Positions 15,103-23,362 of a stretch of 64,000 nt of DNA are shown here, piece by piece (the first letter of the stretch is position 1; every line of letters begins with the position of its first letter). Origin of the DNA: Rhodanobacter sp. DHG33 (GTDB lineage Bacteria > Pseudomonadota > Gammaproteobacteria > Xanthomonadales > Rhodanobacteraceae); assembly GCF_014843005.1 (NCBI RefSeq), contig NZ_JACYXM010000004.1, positions 126,530 to 190,529 on the forward strand. Direction: 5' to 3'. The notes under the pieces are model-generated. The model ran no database searches. It was given only the letters and a program-made list of their open reading frames with translations, and was not told where the DNA came from. Both the position numbers and the translations under genes were made by a program.

Positions 15103-16137
15103 TCAGTGCATGCGCCCGCTCTTGCGCTGGCGCTTCACCGCATACATCGCGGCATCGGCGCGGGCGAGCAATGCTTCGATATCGGCTTCGCGCTTTTCCG
15201 TCACCACCACGCCGATGCTGGGGCCGGCGTAGTCGAGCGCCAGGCCATCCAGCGCATAGTGGCCGCTGGTCGCCACCTGCAGGCGTATGGCGACCGCGCC
15301 GGCCGCTTCCGACGCCACGTTACGTCGCGTGCCGGACAGCACGACGAATTCGTCGCCGCCCAGCCGCGCCACGAAATCGCCCTCGCGCAGGGCACCCTGC
15401 AGACGCCCGCCGATGGCGATCAGGAAACGGTCGCCGGCATCGTGCCCGTGGGTATCGTTGATCGCCTTGAAGCCGTCCAGGTCGATGAAGGCCACCAGCA
15501 GCGCGTCGTCATCCGATGCGGCAGCAAGGCGATGCTGCATCTCGTCGAGCAGCGCGCGACGGTTGGGCAAACGCGTCGTGGCATCCGTGTGCGCGCTCAC
15601 CGTCAGCGCGTCGTTGGCCTGGCGCAGGGAATGCACCATGCGTTCGCGGTCGATCTGCTGCGCGATCAGGCGCGAGAACATTTCCAGCACCGGTGCGGCA
15701 GCCGGCGTCTGCGGCCGGCGCTCGTCGCTGGCCGCGCACAGGGTGCCATACAGGCCGCCATCGCCGGTGCGCACCGGCGTGCTCACGTAGGTGGCGATGC
15801 CCAGCTCGCGCGCCGCTGCGGAATCGCCCCAGCGCGTGCTCACGTCGTCGGCATACGGTTGCCGTTCTTCCAGCGCACGGCGGCACAAGGTATCGCCCCA
15901 CGGCACGACCAGGCCCTCGGCGATCTGCAGCTGCCGCGAATTGCGCGCATACAGCACGTGCTGCAGGCCGGCCTCGCTGTCGATGGTGGTGAGGTAGGTC
16001 GACTCCAGACCGGTCACCGTTTCCAGCAGTTCCAGCAACGGCCGCACCAGTTCCTCCAGCGTGCCCGCGCGCGCCAGCGATTCGGCCATCTTGCCGACGA
16101 AATCGTGGAGGCCTGCCTCCGCCATCGTGGTATTCAT
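15103..16137 (-). CDS. GAF-GGDEF diguanylate cyclase
   Basis: 344 residues. ATG 16137 has GGAGGGG upstream. A GAF sensor domain occupies about residues 15-165 (ATYVSTPVRTGDGGLYGTLCAAS), then a short linker and a GGDEF domain. The active site GGDEF is intact (RLGGDEFVVLSG), and an inhibitory RxxD motif (REGD) lies exactly five residues before it, so the enzyme should make cyclic di-GMP and be product-inhibited. No membrane segment is present; it is a soluble cytosolic sensor, ligand unknown. It stands alone, divergent from a membrane protein gene. Confidence 0.93.
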   Translation of the reverse strand: MNTTMAEAGLHDFVGKMAESLARAGTLEELVRPLLELLETVTGLESTYLTTIDSEAGLQHVLYARNSRQLQIAEGLVVPWGDTLCRRALEERQPYADDVSTRWGDSAAARELGIATYVSTPVRTGDGGLYGTLCAASDERRPQTPAAAPVLEMFSRLIAQQIDRERMVHSLRQANDALTVSAHTDATTRLPNRRALLDEMQHRLAAASDDDALLVAFIDLDGFKAINDTHGHDAGDRFLIAIGGRLQGALREGDFVARLGGDEFVVLSGTRRNVASEAAGAVAIRLQVATSGHYALDGLALDYAGPSIGVVVTEKREADIEALLARADAAMYAVKRQRKSGRMH

Positions 16138-16362
16138 CGCCGCCCCTCCGCCCGGAAACCTCGCACCACCCTGCCTTCCCCCTGCAACGGGGGAAACAGG
16201 ACCAGCACACTCATCAGTTACGTCCCCTTCCTTGGGGCGCATCCTACAGCGCCGCGGGGCGGCCACCCCTTACCGTCCCTAAATGCTTGGCTGAATGCCG
16301 CGGCCAGCCGCTATGCTCTGTCCACACGGCGCGGGGGCGCCGATCACCGGGGAAGCGACACC

Positions 16363-17259
16363 ATGACGACACGAGCGAGAGGGCCGGGCGCGGGGTTCGG
16401 CTGGCTGATGGATGGCATCCGCCTGGTTTTCAGCCAACCCAAGCCCTTTTTCGGTGGCGCTGCGTGGATGGTGGCGGCGTGCCTGCTCCCGTCGCTGATC
16501 ACGCTTCCGATGCAGTTCTTTGCGACGAAAGCGGGTGTCCCGAATACAACCATCACTATCGTCGGGATGGCGATCTCCATCCCGCTCGGGCTTCTGATCG
16601 TTCCGCTCTACGCGGGCTACCTGCAGATGCTCGACGCGGCCCAGCGGAAACAGGCGGTTCGCACATCCGATATCTTCGAGCTCTATCGACAAGGCGAAGC
16701 GTTGCGGTTGATCGGATTCGGGTTGTTGACCCATGTGATCTACATCGCTGGAACCGCCGCCATTGTCCTAGCAACGGGAAGAGGCCTTATCCACTGGTAC
16801 ACGCAGGTGATGGCGTCACAGGCCAGTCACCAGTTGCCGCCAGCGCTACCCGGTGGTCTCTGGACCACCCTGACACTGATCACGACGTTCTGCTTTCTGA
16901 TGATGGGTTGCTACGCAGTCAGCCTGGGCCAGGTCGTACTGAACCAGCGTCGCGTGTTCAGCGCCATCGGTGAGGGACTCATCGGCGCATTGAAGAATGT
17001 GCTTCCGCTGCTCGTGCTTGCGTTGAATTTCCTTATTGCCTCGGTCGTACTGATCATCGTCCTTGCCATCGGGATGATGGTGCTTGCCCTGCTCGCTCAG
17101 CTCCTGGGCCTCTGGCTGATGATCGTGGGGGCGATTCTGATCTATGCCGTATTCTTCCTGCTGATGTTCGCCGGAATGTTCGGGCTGTCGTACTTCCTGT
17201 GGCGCGACGTATGCGGCGGCGATGGCGAAGTCGCCATGCCGCCACCGCTGATCGCCTGA
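16363..17259 (+). CDS. BPSS1780-type integral membrane protein
   Basis: 298 residues. ATG 16363 follows GGGGAAG. It opens with GFGWLMDGIRLVFSQPKPFFGGAAWM, the typical amphipathic entry of the BPSS1780 family, and has about six hydrophobic segments (near 38-58, 66-88, 118-140, 165-190, 215-245, 250-280), with a very Leu/Ile/Val-rich C-terminal half. Function unknown; inner membrane. The frame is open far upstream through the antisense of the cyclase gene, but only the ATG at 16363 has a ribosome-binding site. Confidence 0.82.
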   Translation: MTTRARGPGAGFGWLMDGIRLVFSQPKPFFGGAAWMVAACLLPSLITLPMQFFATKAGVPNTTITIVGMAISIPLGLLIVPLYAGYLQMLDAAQRKQAVRTSDIFELYRQGEALRLIGFGLLTHVIYIAGTAAIVLATGRGLIHWYTQVMASQASHQLPPALPGGLWTTLTLITTFCFLMMGCYAVSLGQVVLNQRRVFSAIGEGLIGALKNVLPLLVLALNFLIASVVLIIVLAIGMMVLALLAQLLGLWLMIVGAILIYAVFFLLMFAGMFGLSYFLWRDVCGGDGEVAMPPPLIA

Positions 17260-17295
17260 CCCGCACCATCACGCCCGCGCAAGAGCGGCTGTGAA

Positions 17296-17325
17296 AAAGG
17301 GCGCGACCGAATGGCCGCGCCCTTT
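17296..17325. terminator. Bidirectional terminator between convergent genes
   Basis: A 10-bp stem (AAAGGGCGCG with CGCGCCCTTT) flanked by A-rich and T-rich runs, six bases before the stop codon side of the RidA gene and 37 after the membrane protein gene. Confidence 0.8.
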
Positions 17326-17330
17326 CCGTT

Positions 17331-17675
17331 TCAGATCGCCGCCGTCACCACGATCTCCACCTTCCACTCCGGCCGGGCCAGCTTGGCCTCCACCGTGGCG
17401 CGCGCGGGGCCCTGGCCGGGCACCACCCAGGTGTCCCACACGCGGTTCATGCCCGGGAAATCGGCGATGTCGGCCAGGTAGATCTGCGCACGCAGGATGC
17501 GCGTCTTGTCGCTGCCCGCCTGCGCCAGCAACGCGTCGATGGCCGCCAGCACCTGGCGCGTCTGCCCCTCGATGTCCGCCGTGTCGTCATCGGCAATCTG
17601 GCCGGCGAGATAGACGATGCCGTTGTGGAGGGTGGCCTCGGACATGCGCGGGCCGGCGTCGATGCGGTGGATCAT
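17331..17675 (-). CDS. RidA family protein (reactive enamine/imine deaminase)
   Basis: 114 residues. ATG 17675 has GGAG upstream. The family core is visible: LHNGIVYLAGQIADD, QVLAAIDALLAQAGSDKTRILRAQIYLADIADFPGMN, WDTWV and the conserved arginine in GPARATVEAKLA (Arg92), which binds the carboxylate in deaminase-active members. It likely hydrolyses 2-aminoacrylate-type intermediates in the cytosol. The subfamily is not the archetypal RidA, so substrate range may differ. Confidence 0.92.
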   Translation of the reverse strand: MIHRIDAGPRMSEATLHNGIVYLAGQIADDDTADIEGQTRQVLAAIDALLAQAGSDKTRILRAQIYLADIADFPGMNRVWDTWVVPGQGPARATVEAKLARPEWKVEIVVTAAI

Positions 17676-17812
17676 GCGGGAAGCTCCGTCAGGGAATGGG
17701 CAAGCGCCGGCGCGTATCCGCCGGCGCCCCCACGGAGCATCGGTCACCGCGCACTGGCCGGCAAGCGCAGCCGGAAGGCTGCGCTGCGGGGCCACGCACT
17801 ACTGGGGGCTTC

Positions 17813-18532
17813 CTACATCGCCGGCGCGGGCGTGCCGTCGGACCACTGGCCGGCCGGGACCATGTACACGGTGATCGGCTCCGGCACGCCATGGAACTGC
17901 GGGTTCAGCATGACCGGCGAGCCGTGCAGGTCGGCGCCCCAGTCCGTACCGAATGGGACGTAGAACATCAGGTGCGGCATCCAGTGGCCCGCGTCGTCGT
18001 TCAGATAGGCCTGCTTCGACATCATGTAGCACATTGCCCCCGGCTCCAGCGGCGGGAACGCCTTGCTGGCGAGCGCGGCCTTGATGCCCGCCATGATCTG
18101 CTCCCTGGACTGCCCGGCCAGCGCCAGCTCCGTCCGCTTGTAGACGATGGGCAGGATCGAGCGCGCCGCCTGCGGGTTGAAGCAGGTGGGCCCGCGCAGC
18201 TTGGGGTTCCAGAACTCCGTGAAATCGAACTGCGCCGACCAGCCGCGGTCGACCATGCACACAAAGCCGTTGCTGCCCTTGACCGCCGTGATATAGCCAT
18301 GCGGCCCGAGCACCAGCACCGTGGCCTTCCCGGAAATGGACACGGGCGCCGCGCTGCGCGCCAGGGCGATTTCCGCGTTGCGGTCGGCGATCAGGTATTG
18401 CGACAGGGGCGCCATGCTCGGATAGGCGTGTGGCGGTTTCTCGGCCGACGCGCCCTGGGCCAAAGTCGCGGCCATGGCCAACAGCGCACCCAGTGTCACG
18501 CCGAACTTCCAGCGACCGGTAGCTTGCTTCAT
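17813..18532 (-). CDS. Exported protein of unknown function
   Basis: 239 residues. GGGGAG lies before the ATG. Residues 1-30 form a signal peptide (hydrophobic FGVTLGALLAMAATLAQ, cleavage near ASAEK). The mature part has cysteines in GFVCMVDRGW, GPTCFNPQAA and GAMCYMMSK and a C-terminal segment HGVPEPITVYMVPAGQWSDG. The pattern suggests a secreted single-domain protein. I recall similar hypothetical proteins in soil bacteria but no function. It lies between RidA and a glutathione S-transferase on the same strand. Confidence 0.8.
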   Translation of the reverse strand: MKQATGRWKFGVTLGALLAMAATLAQGASAEKPPHAYPSMAPLSQYLIADRNAEIALARSAAPVSISGKATVLVLGPHGYITAVKGSNGFVCMVDRGWSAQFDFTEFWNPKLRGPTCFNPQAARSILPIVYKRTELALAGQSREQIMAGIKAALASKAFPPLEPGAMCYMMSKQAYLNDDAGHWMPHLMFYVPFGTDWGADLHGSPVMLNPQFHGVPEPITVYMVPAGQWSDGTPAPAM

Positions 18533-18758
18533 CGCAGTTCTCCCCTTCGGATGGTTGAGCTTGGACTCGATCCGGATCGCACCCTACGGCGGCCCAACCC
18601 AAGGCGCCAGTGCGCGATCCTCGTCCACGACGAACGGGGTGGCGGGAAATCGACAGGCCGGCGCAGGGGGCTCCGCGGCCACGACCAACACCCGTTCGAC
18701 GGCCGAGGCCACCGTCCCCGGTTCCAGCCCGAAAGGTACGGCTATCGAACCGACACTA

Positions 18759-19427
18759 TCAGCCCAGCGCGTAAGGGCCGCCACGTTCCAACGCGCGACG
18801 GTACGCCGGCCGCTGCTGGATGCGCTGCACGAACGCGGCGACATGCGGCAGCCTGTCGGCCAACCCGCTGCGCGCCATGGCCGCCTCCATGGGGAAGCTC
18901 ATCTGGATGTCCGCCGCGCCGAACGCGTCACCCACGAACCAGCCCGTCTTCGCCAGCGCGTCGTTGGCGTAACCCAGGTGCAATGCCAGCTGCGGATCGA
19001 CGAAGGTCGACTGCAGCTTGCCGGCGATCTTCCGCGCAATCGGCTTGGCGAAGAACGACATCGGCGCGTTGGCGATGCGCAACGCCACCAGCTTGAGCAG
19101 CAGCGGCGGCATGGCCGAGCCCTCGGCGTAATGCAGCCAGTAGTTGAAACGCAGCCTTTCCGGCGTGCCGCGCGGCGGCGCCAGCCGCCCCGTGTCATAG
19201 CGGTCGACCAGGTAGTCGATGATCGCCCCCGACTCCGCGATCACCTGCCCGTCGTCCTCGATCACCGGCGACTTGCCCAGCGGGTGAATGGCGCGCAGCT
19301 CCGGCGGCGCCAGCAATGTCTTCGGATCGCGCTCGTACTTGCGGATCTCGTAGGGGACGTCCAATTCCTCCAGCAGCCACAGCACACGCTGGGAGCGGGA
19401 GTTGTTGAGGTGGTGGACGGTCAGCAT
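18759..19427 (-). CDS. Glutathione S-transferase
   Basis: 222 residues. The thioredoxin-like N-domain begins MLTVHHLNNSRSQRVLWLLEELDVPYEI, with the glutathione-binding HPLGKSPVIEDDGQVIAESGAIIDYL; the helical C-domain ends PHVAAFVQRIQQRPAYRRALE. It is a cytosolic GST of the bacterial class close to yeast Gtt1-like enzymes, conjugating or reducing electrophiles. The ribosome-binding site is weak (CGGCGA). Single gene; the 226 bases after it hold nothing recognisable. Confidence 0.93.
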   Translation of the reverse strand: MLTVHHLNNSRSQRVLWLLEELDVPYEIRKYERDPKTLLAPPELRAIHPLGKSPVIEDDGQVIAESGAIIDYLVDRYDTGRLAPPRGTPERLRFNYWLHYAEGSAMPPLLLKLVALRIANAPMSFFAKPIARKIAGKLQSTFVDPQLALHLGYANDALAKTGWFVGDAFGAADIQMSFPMEAAMARSGLADRLPHVAAFVQRIQQRPAYRRALERGGPYALG

Positions 19428-19721
19428 GGCGTGTCGCCGGCGGGGTGGATGACGGAGGCTAGCATGGGGTGACGGGCGACTCCGTGACGGGCGGCGAAGG
19501 CACCTGCCGCCGCCGTGGACACGACTGGCGCGGCTGGTCCCGTTCCTGCTAGAAATGGCGCGCGGTCACGCCATGGGGGAGTGGCCCGCCGCGGTCCGGG
19601 GGCGGCCGCAAGGCATCGAATGCATGCTGGCATCGCGCACGAACCGTCGATCTCTACCGGCGCCGTTTCCGTTGCGCGCCATACCGCCATGGCCATGCTT
19701 TGAATCGCGGAGCGGACGGCG

Positions 19722-21365
19722 ATGAATACCCTGGACGGCCAAGCTGACGGCAGCATCCCCTCGGCGGCTCCGAGCCAGCATGTACCGCCGCCGCTGCCCC
19801 CTCCGCTCCGACCGCCATCGCCCTACCCGCCGACCAGGCCGGCAACGCCGATTCGACGCGGCTACATAGCGGCGCACTGGCATGGCGATCTCTCGCTAGC
19901 GCTGAGCTATTGGGTCAACTTGGTGCTGGTGACGATCGTCGTCCGCATCCTGTTTGTCGGGTTGAGCGGCTTCGACTGGCAGCGCCATCCGTTGACCTGG
20001 GCTTTCGCCTGCACCGCGATCTCCGTGCTGGTCAGCCTGCTGATCGCAGCGTGGCAATACGTCGGTGTCTGGCGTGCTGCCGAACGCAGCGGCAGCGGCT
20101 GGGGTGTGGTCGCGCGCATCCTCGTGGTGATCGGCTGCCTCGGCAGCTGCTTCGCCACGCTCAACAACGCCCGGGTCCTGACCGACATGGCGCACGCGGT
20201 CGCCATACAGCGGACCTGGGATGACTTCCATGTCGGCGTGTCGCCGGACGGCCGCGCCATCGCCGCCACCGGCACCATGGGCGTGGGCTTCACCGATCAG
20301 ATCGAACAAGCCTTCGCCGACCATGCCGGCATCCACATGCTGCGCATCACCAGCCGCGGCGGCAGCGTCAACGAAGGCGCCGCACTTTACGAATTCCTGC
20401 ACACCCATCCGGACATCACGATCGAGGCCGATGGCCTGTGCGCCAGCTCGTGCACGCGCGCCTTCATCGGCGCCGCCCGACGCTGGGCCACGCCGCGGTC
20501 GTGGTTCGGTTTCCACCAGATGCGTTCGCTGTTGGCCAACGCCTTCTCGACCGACTACGTGACCACGCAGCAGGATGACTTCAAGCAGGAATTGCGCGAG
20601 CTCGGGGCCAGCCCCGACTTCATCCGGCTGGCGTTCGCCAAACAGGGGGGCGACGTATTCGTCCCCGACAGCGACGAGCTTTTCAAGAACCACATCATCG
20701 ATGCGGTCGATGCCGACGGACAACGCTGGCAAGCCGATGCCTGGCAGAGCGAACAGTTCCTGGACGCACTGCGCCGCGATCCGCAAAGCCGTGGTCTGGC
20801 GCAGGCATTCGACCGGATTGCCGTAGTGCAGCCGACGATCTACCAGCAATGGCTGCAAAACGACCTGGCCGTGCCGCGGCATCCGCTCGACGCGGCGGCA
20901 AAACAGCGCAACACCAACTTCTGGCATGCCCTCGACAACGCACGCAGGCACCAGCTCGAGCGCGCATCGACGCAGGACGTGCGCGGCTATGCAGTGAGCG
21001 AGCGGCAGGCCCTGGCGATGCTGCGCCAGCGACTTTCCCCGTCGGCCTGCGGCCGTTACGCCAGCGGCGTCGCCATCAGCCTCGGCAACCAGGCGAGCGC
21101 ATTCAAGGGCACCCTCGCCCCCGGCTACCTCGCCCTGTTCTCCGGCAACGACACCGTCCAGTTGCCGGACCAGGCATGGCGCACCAGCTTGATCGATGCC
21201 TTGCGCAAGCATCAGGCGGAGCATTGGTCCTCGCAAGGCGAGCTGGCCGACGAGGCGCATTGGTCGGCCATGTGCACCCAGCAAATGGCCACGCTGGATC
21301 AGCTGCTCGATGCGCCTGGTGCCGCCGGCGACTTGGCGTTGCGCGCTTATCTGCGGGTGCGTTGA
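19722..21365 (+). CDS. Membrane-anchored ClpP/crotonase-like serine protease homologue
   Basis: 547 residues. A proline-rich cytosolic N-terminus (residues 20-45) is followed by three membrane segments (about 61-82, 92-112, 128-150). Residues 170-300 form a ClpP-like domain: MLRITSRGGSVNEGAALYEFL matches the conserved substrate-strand loop, ADGLCASSCTRAFIGA carries the candidate nucleophile Ser242 or Ser243, and FGFHQMR gives His265. The rest is helical and unknown. It resembles COG3904-type periplasmic Clp-like proteins. GCGGAGCG precedes the ATG. Whether it is an active protease is not known. Confidence 0.8.
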   Translation: MNTLDGQADGSIPSAAPSQHVPPPLPPPLRPPSPYPPTRPATPIRRGYIAAHWHGDLSLALSYWVNLVLVTIVVRILFVGLSGFDWQRHPLTWAFACTAISVLVSLLIAAWQYVGVWRAAERSGSGWGVVARILVVIGCLGSCFATLNNARVLTDMAHAVAIQRTWDDFHVGVSPDGRAIAATGTMGVGFTDQIEQAFADHAGIHMLRITSRGGSVNEGAALYEFLHTHPDITIEADGLCASSCTRAFIGAARRWATPRSWFGFHQMRSLLANAFSTDYVTTQQDDFKQELRELGASPDFIRLAFAKQGGDVFVPDSDELFKNHIIDAVDADGQRWQADAWQSEQFLDALRRDPQSRGLAQAFDRIAVVQPTIYQQWLQNDLAVPRHPLDAAAKQRNTNFWHALDNARRHQLERASTQDVRGYAVSERQALAMLRQRLSPSACGRYASGVAISLGNQASAFKGTLAPGYLALFSGNDTVQLPDQAWRTSLIDALRKHQAEHWSSQGELADEAHWSAMCTQQMATLDQLLDAPGAAGDLALRAYLRVR

Positions 21366-21505
21366 GGTGTACAAGTTGCGGCAAAGCGCGAAATGATCGC
21401 TACGGTCGGTCGCAGCCAGGATCCTGCGTTTCGCCAACATCCAAGCGGCCACTGATCGCCACCCATCAAAAGAATGGTGTGACAGCGCCCTTTCGGACGG
21501 CCTCG

Positions 21506-21529
21506 GTACGCTTCGGATCGGAAGCGGAT
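21506..21529 (-). repeat. TGTCCGCTTT hairpin repeat, degenerate inverted copy
   Basis: On the minus strand it reads ATCCGCTTCCGATCCGAAGC then GTAC, matching the repeat consensus with several changes. It is the only copy seen in this orientation. Confidence 0.6.
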
Positions 21530-21693
21530 CTTCAAATTGCCGGCGCGCCCACGAGAAATGAGTGATCAGCCCTGAGTCCACGGGCGGATTGAGATGGCGT
21601 CAGCAGTAAACCCCCATCGCACCAACGGGTCACTGCGATCCGAAAAGCTGACCGCATACCCGCCTGGAACCGGCTTCACAAAGGCCTCGGCGA

Positions 21694-21948
21694 TCAGCCC
21701 GCGACGGGACTGGCAAGCTCGGGACGGTCGTTCCATCGGGAACACGAAGAGTCCCACTCCGCTGCCCGTGCGCCGCGAGGCGCCGCGAAGCTTATGACAT
21801 AAGAGCCTTCCACGCCCGCCAAGACAACGCGTGTCAAAACCAACTCCAAGCGCTGCGGGTCACGCAGTACAACGTGAAGCTCGCTGTTCAACGAGCGGAT
21901 GACCCCCAACAAATCGTCTGGAATAATCGGCTCACCAATATACGACAC
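21694..21948 (-). CDS. Possible small protein or gene remnant downstream of the methyltransferase
   Basis: 84 residues from a GTG at 21948. The first 60 residues read like a real protein (SYIGEPIIPDDLLGVIRSLN and VLRDPQRLELVLTRVVLAGV), and the frame stays open upstream to 22000 without an ATG, so the true start is unclear. It follows the methyltransferase gene on the same strand. The last 25 residues look like read-through into non-coding sequence. It may be the 5' part of a truncated gene. Function unknown. Confidence 0.35.
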   Translation of the reverse strand: MSYIGEPIIPDDLLGVIRSLNSELHVVLRDPQRLELVLTRVVLAGVEGSYVISFAAPRGARAAEWDSSCSRWNDRPELASPVAG

Positions 21949-22008
21949 GAGAATAAACTCAATGCAATTTTCGAATGACGACGCATGTACTCTCTGTCAT
22001 TCCACGAT

Positions 22009-22665
22009 TCATTTCGGACGACGAAAAAAAGTTGTCGAGAAAATTTCAAGGCCACTATTTGACTTCAAGCCACTAAACGTCAAACACTTCCACCCTTTAA
22101 AAGTCTCCGGACGGGGAAGTAGAAATTTCCAGTTCGTATCGTCAACGATTACGAAGCCATCCGGCTTCACTTTCTTGGCAGCGCGGCGGGCGCACTCGAC
22201 CCTGCAAATTCCATCAACTACGACAATGTCGAGACTGTCATCGGGGAACTCATCGATAGCTGCAATATAATCATCGAAGAAGTGCTGACCTTTATCCCGC
22301 AATTGTGGCTCAGAACGATATTCACCAACAGCCATACCTGGAATGAAACGAACATCTGCAGTGGGGCACCGCCCCTTTACCCTATCGGCCCATTCGCGTT
22401 CAGATTCGATGGCAGTCACCGTGAGCCCCCTGTTCGAAAACCAAACAGTTGAGCCACCAGATCCCCACTCGAAGACATTTCCTGACAACGGCAAGTTTCG
22501 CTTAAGGTATTTAATGGCACGCGGATTCCACCATGGCATGCCAACATCCCAATTCGATTGTTTAGGATGCAAAGCGAACGATGGGATCGTCATTGCCACA
22601 CCTGGCTCGTGGAGCACCCCCAAAGCGAGTTGCTCAAGCTTTCGGATTTTTGCTTTTATATTCAT
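22009..22665 (-). CDS. Class I SAM-dependent methyltransferase-like protein
   Basis: 218 residues. Motif I is FEWGSGGSTVWFS (about 65-77), followed by VTAIESEREWADRV, which gives the acidic ribose-binding residue, then SLDIVVVDGICRVECARRAAKKVKPDGFVIVDDT, a typical motif IV to VI run. No signal peptide. The substrate is unknown; relatives occur in surface-polysaccharide and glycan gene clusters. The gene is clearly more AT-rich than the flanking core genes and has no obvious partner, which suggests horizontal acquisition. Confidence 0.8.
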   Translation of the reverse strand: MNIKAKIRKLEQLALGVLHEPGVAMTIPSFALHPKQSNWDVGMPWWNPRAIKYLKRNLPLSGNVFEWGSGGSTVWFSNRGLTVTAIESEREWADRVKGRCPTADVRFIPGMAVGEYRSEPQLRDKGQHFFDDYIAAIDEFPDDSLDIVVVDGICRVECARRAAKKVKPDGFVIVDDTNWKFLLPRPETFKGWKCLTFSGLKSNSGLEIFSTTFFRRPK

Positions 22666-23362
22666 GATTAAAATATCTCAGATGAGGCGCAGGGCATCGG
22701 TTTGCGCTTTATACAAAAGAAGTGCCAATTGAAACAGCGAGAAACGCACGGTCACACTAGATTTTTCTATCCGAAGCAATCGCCTGCGACTGGCAATTAT
22801 CTTCACAGATACGAATGCGTCATGAACTGCTCATCCATTTCGACGCACCATATCAGATGAAACACAAGGAAGCAGATCAAGAACGAAGCCATCACAATGG
22901 TTGCTGCAGCCACAAGATAATTTCCCCTATCGAAAATACTCAGCCTTGTCCAAATGAACAAAATTCGCGCAGAAAGAAAGCATAAGATCACTTAGAACCG
23001 CAAACACGCTGAAGATTGGAAAATTTTGATAACTAGATCTCGCAACCGACAACCCATAGAGCCCTTTTGGAGTTGAAAGCTGATGCTTCCGATCCCTCTC
23101 GAAAGGTAGCAGGTTGGTATTGCAGAGCCTACCTCCAAGTGAACCGCCCCTCGTTCGTCGTCCTGCTTCCAGGGAACCCTTGATGAAAGAACCTGTCTAC
23201 GCGCGGTTGGCGCACAACGCGTGCTGACGGCATGCGCAAGTTTGCGCGGATCATGGGTTTGAATGAGGCAGGGTCATCGAACGTTTCGGGCAGGATCGAC
23301 ATCAACAGGAAGAGGACCGTGCGCGCGGCCTGGCGTGGCTCGACAGCGACACGCGCGAGAGC
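22666..23362. other. AT-rich region with at most one tiny open frame
   Basis: Nearly 700 bases. The left half is AT-rich and holds a weak 62-codon membrane-type frame (22803-22991). The right half (23050-23360) is GC-rich and leads into an open frame, without an ATG, that continues into the proline-rich protein at 23363. Confidence 0.45.
22803..22991 (-). CDS. Possible small membrane peptide
   Basis: 62 residues from a GTG at 22991, with two hydrophobic stretches (ILCFLSARILFIW and LVAAATIVMASFLICFLVFHLIW). The composition is AT-rich like the neighbouring methyltransferase. No clear ribosome-binding site and no family match, so it may be chance. Confidence 0.3.
   Translation of the reverse strand: MILCFLSARILFIWTRLSIFDRGNYLVAAATIVMASFLICFLVFHLIWCVEMDEQFMTHSYL

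Larger units (their letters stand above)
21366..22008. other. Mostly non-coding junction between GC-rich core and AT-rich patch
   Basis: Contains an inverted degenerate copy of the TGTCCGCTTT repeat (21506-21529) and one weak minus-strand open frame (21694-21948, listed separately). Base composition shifts to AT-rich towards the right. No other feature seen. Confidence 0.5.

Noticed and set aside
15106-17259. 717-codon protein spanning the cyclase antisense and the membrane protein gene
   Set aside because: Only the part from ATG 16363 has a ribosome-binding site and family resemblance; the rest is antisense to the GGDEF gene.
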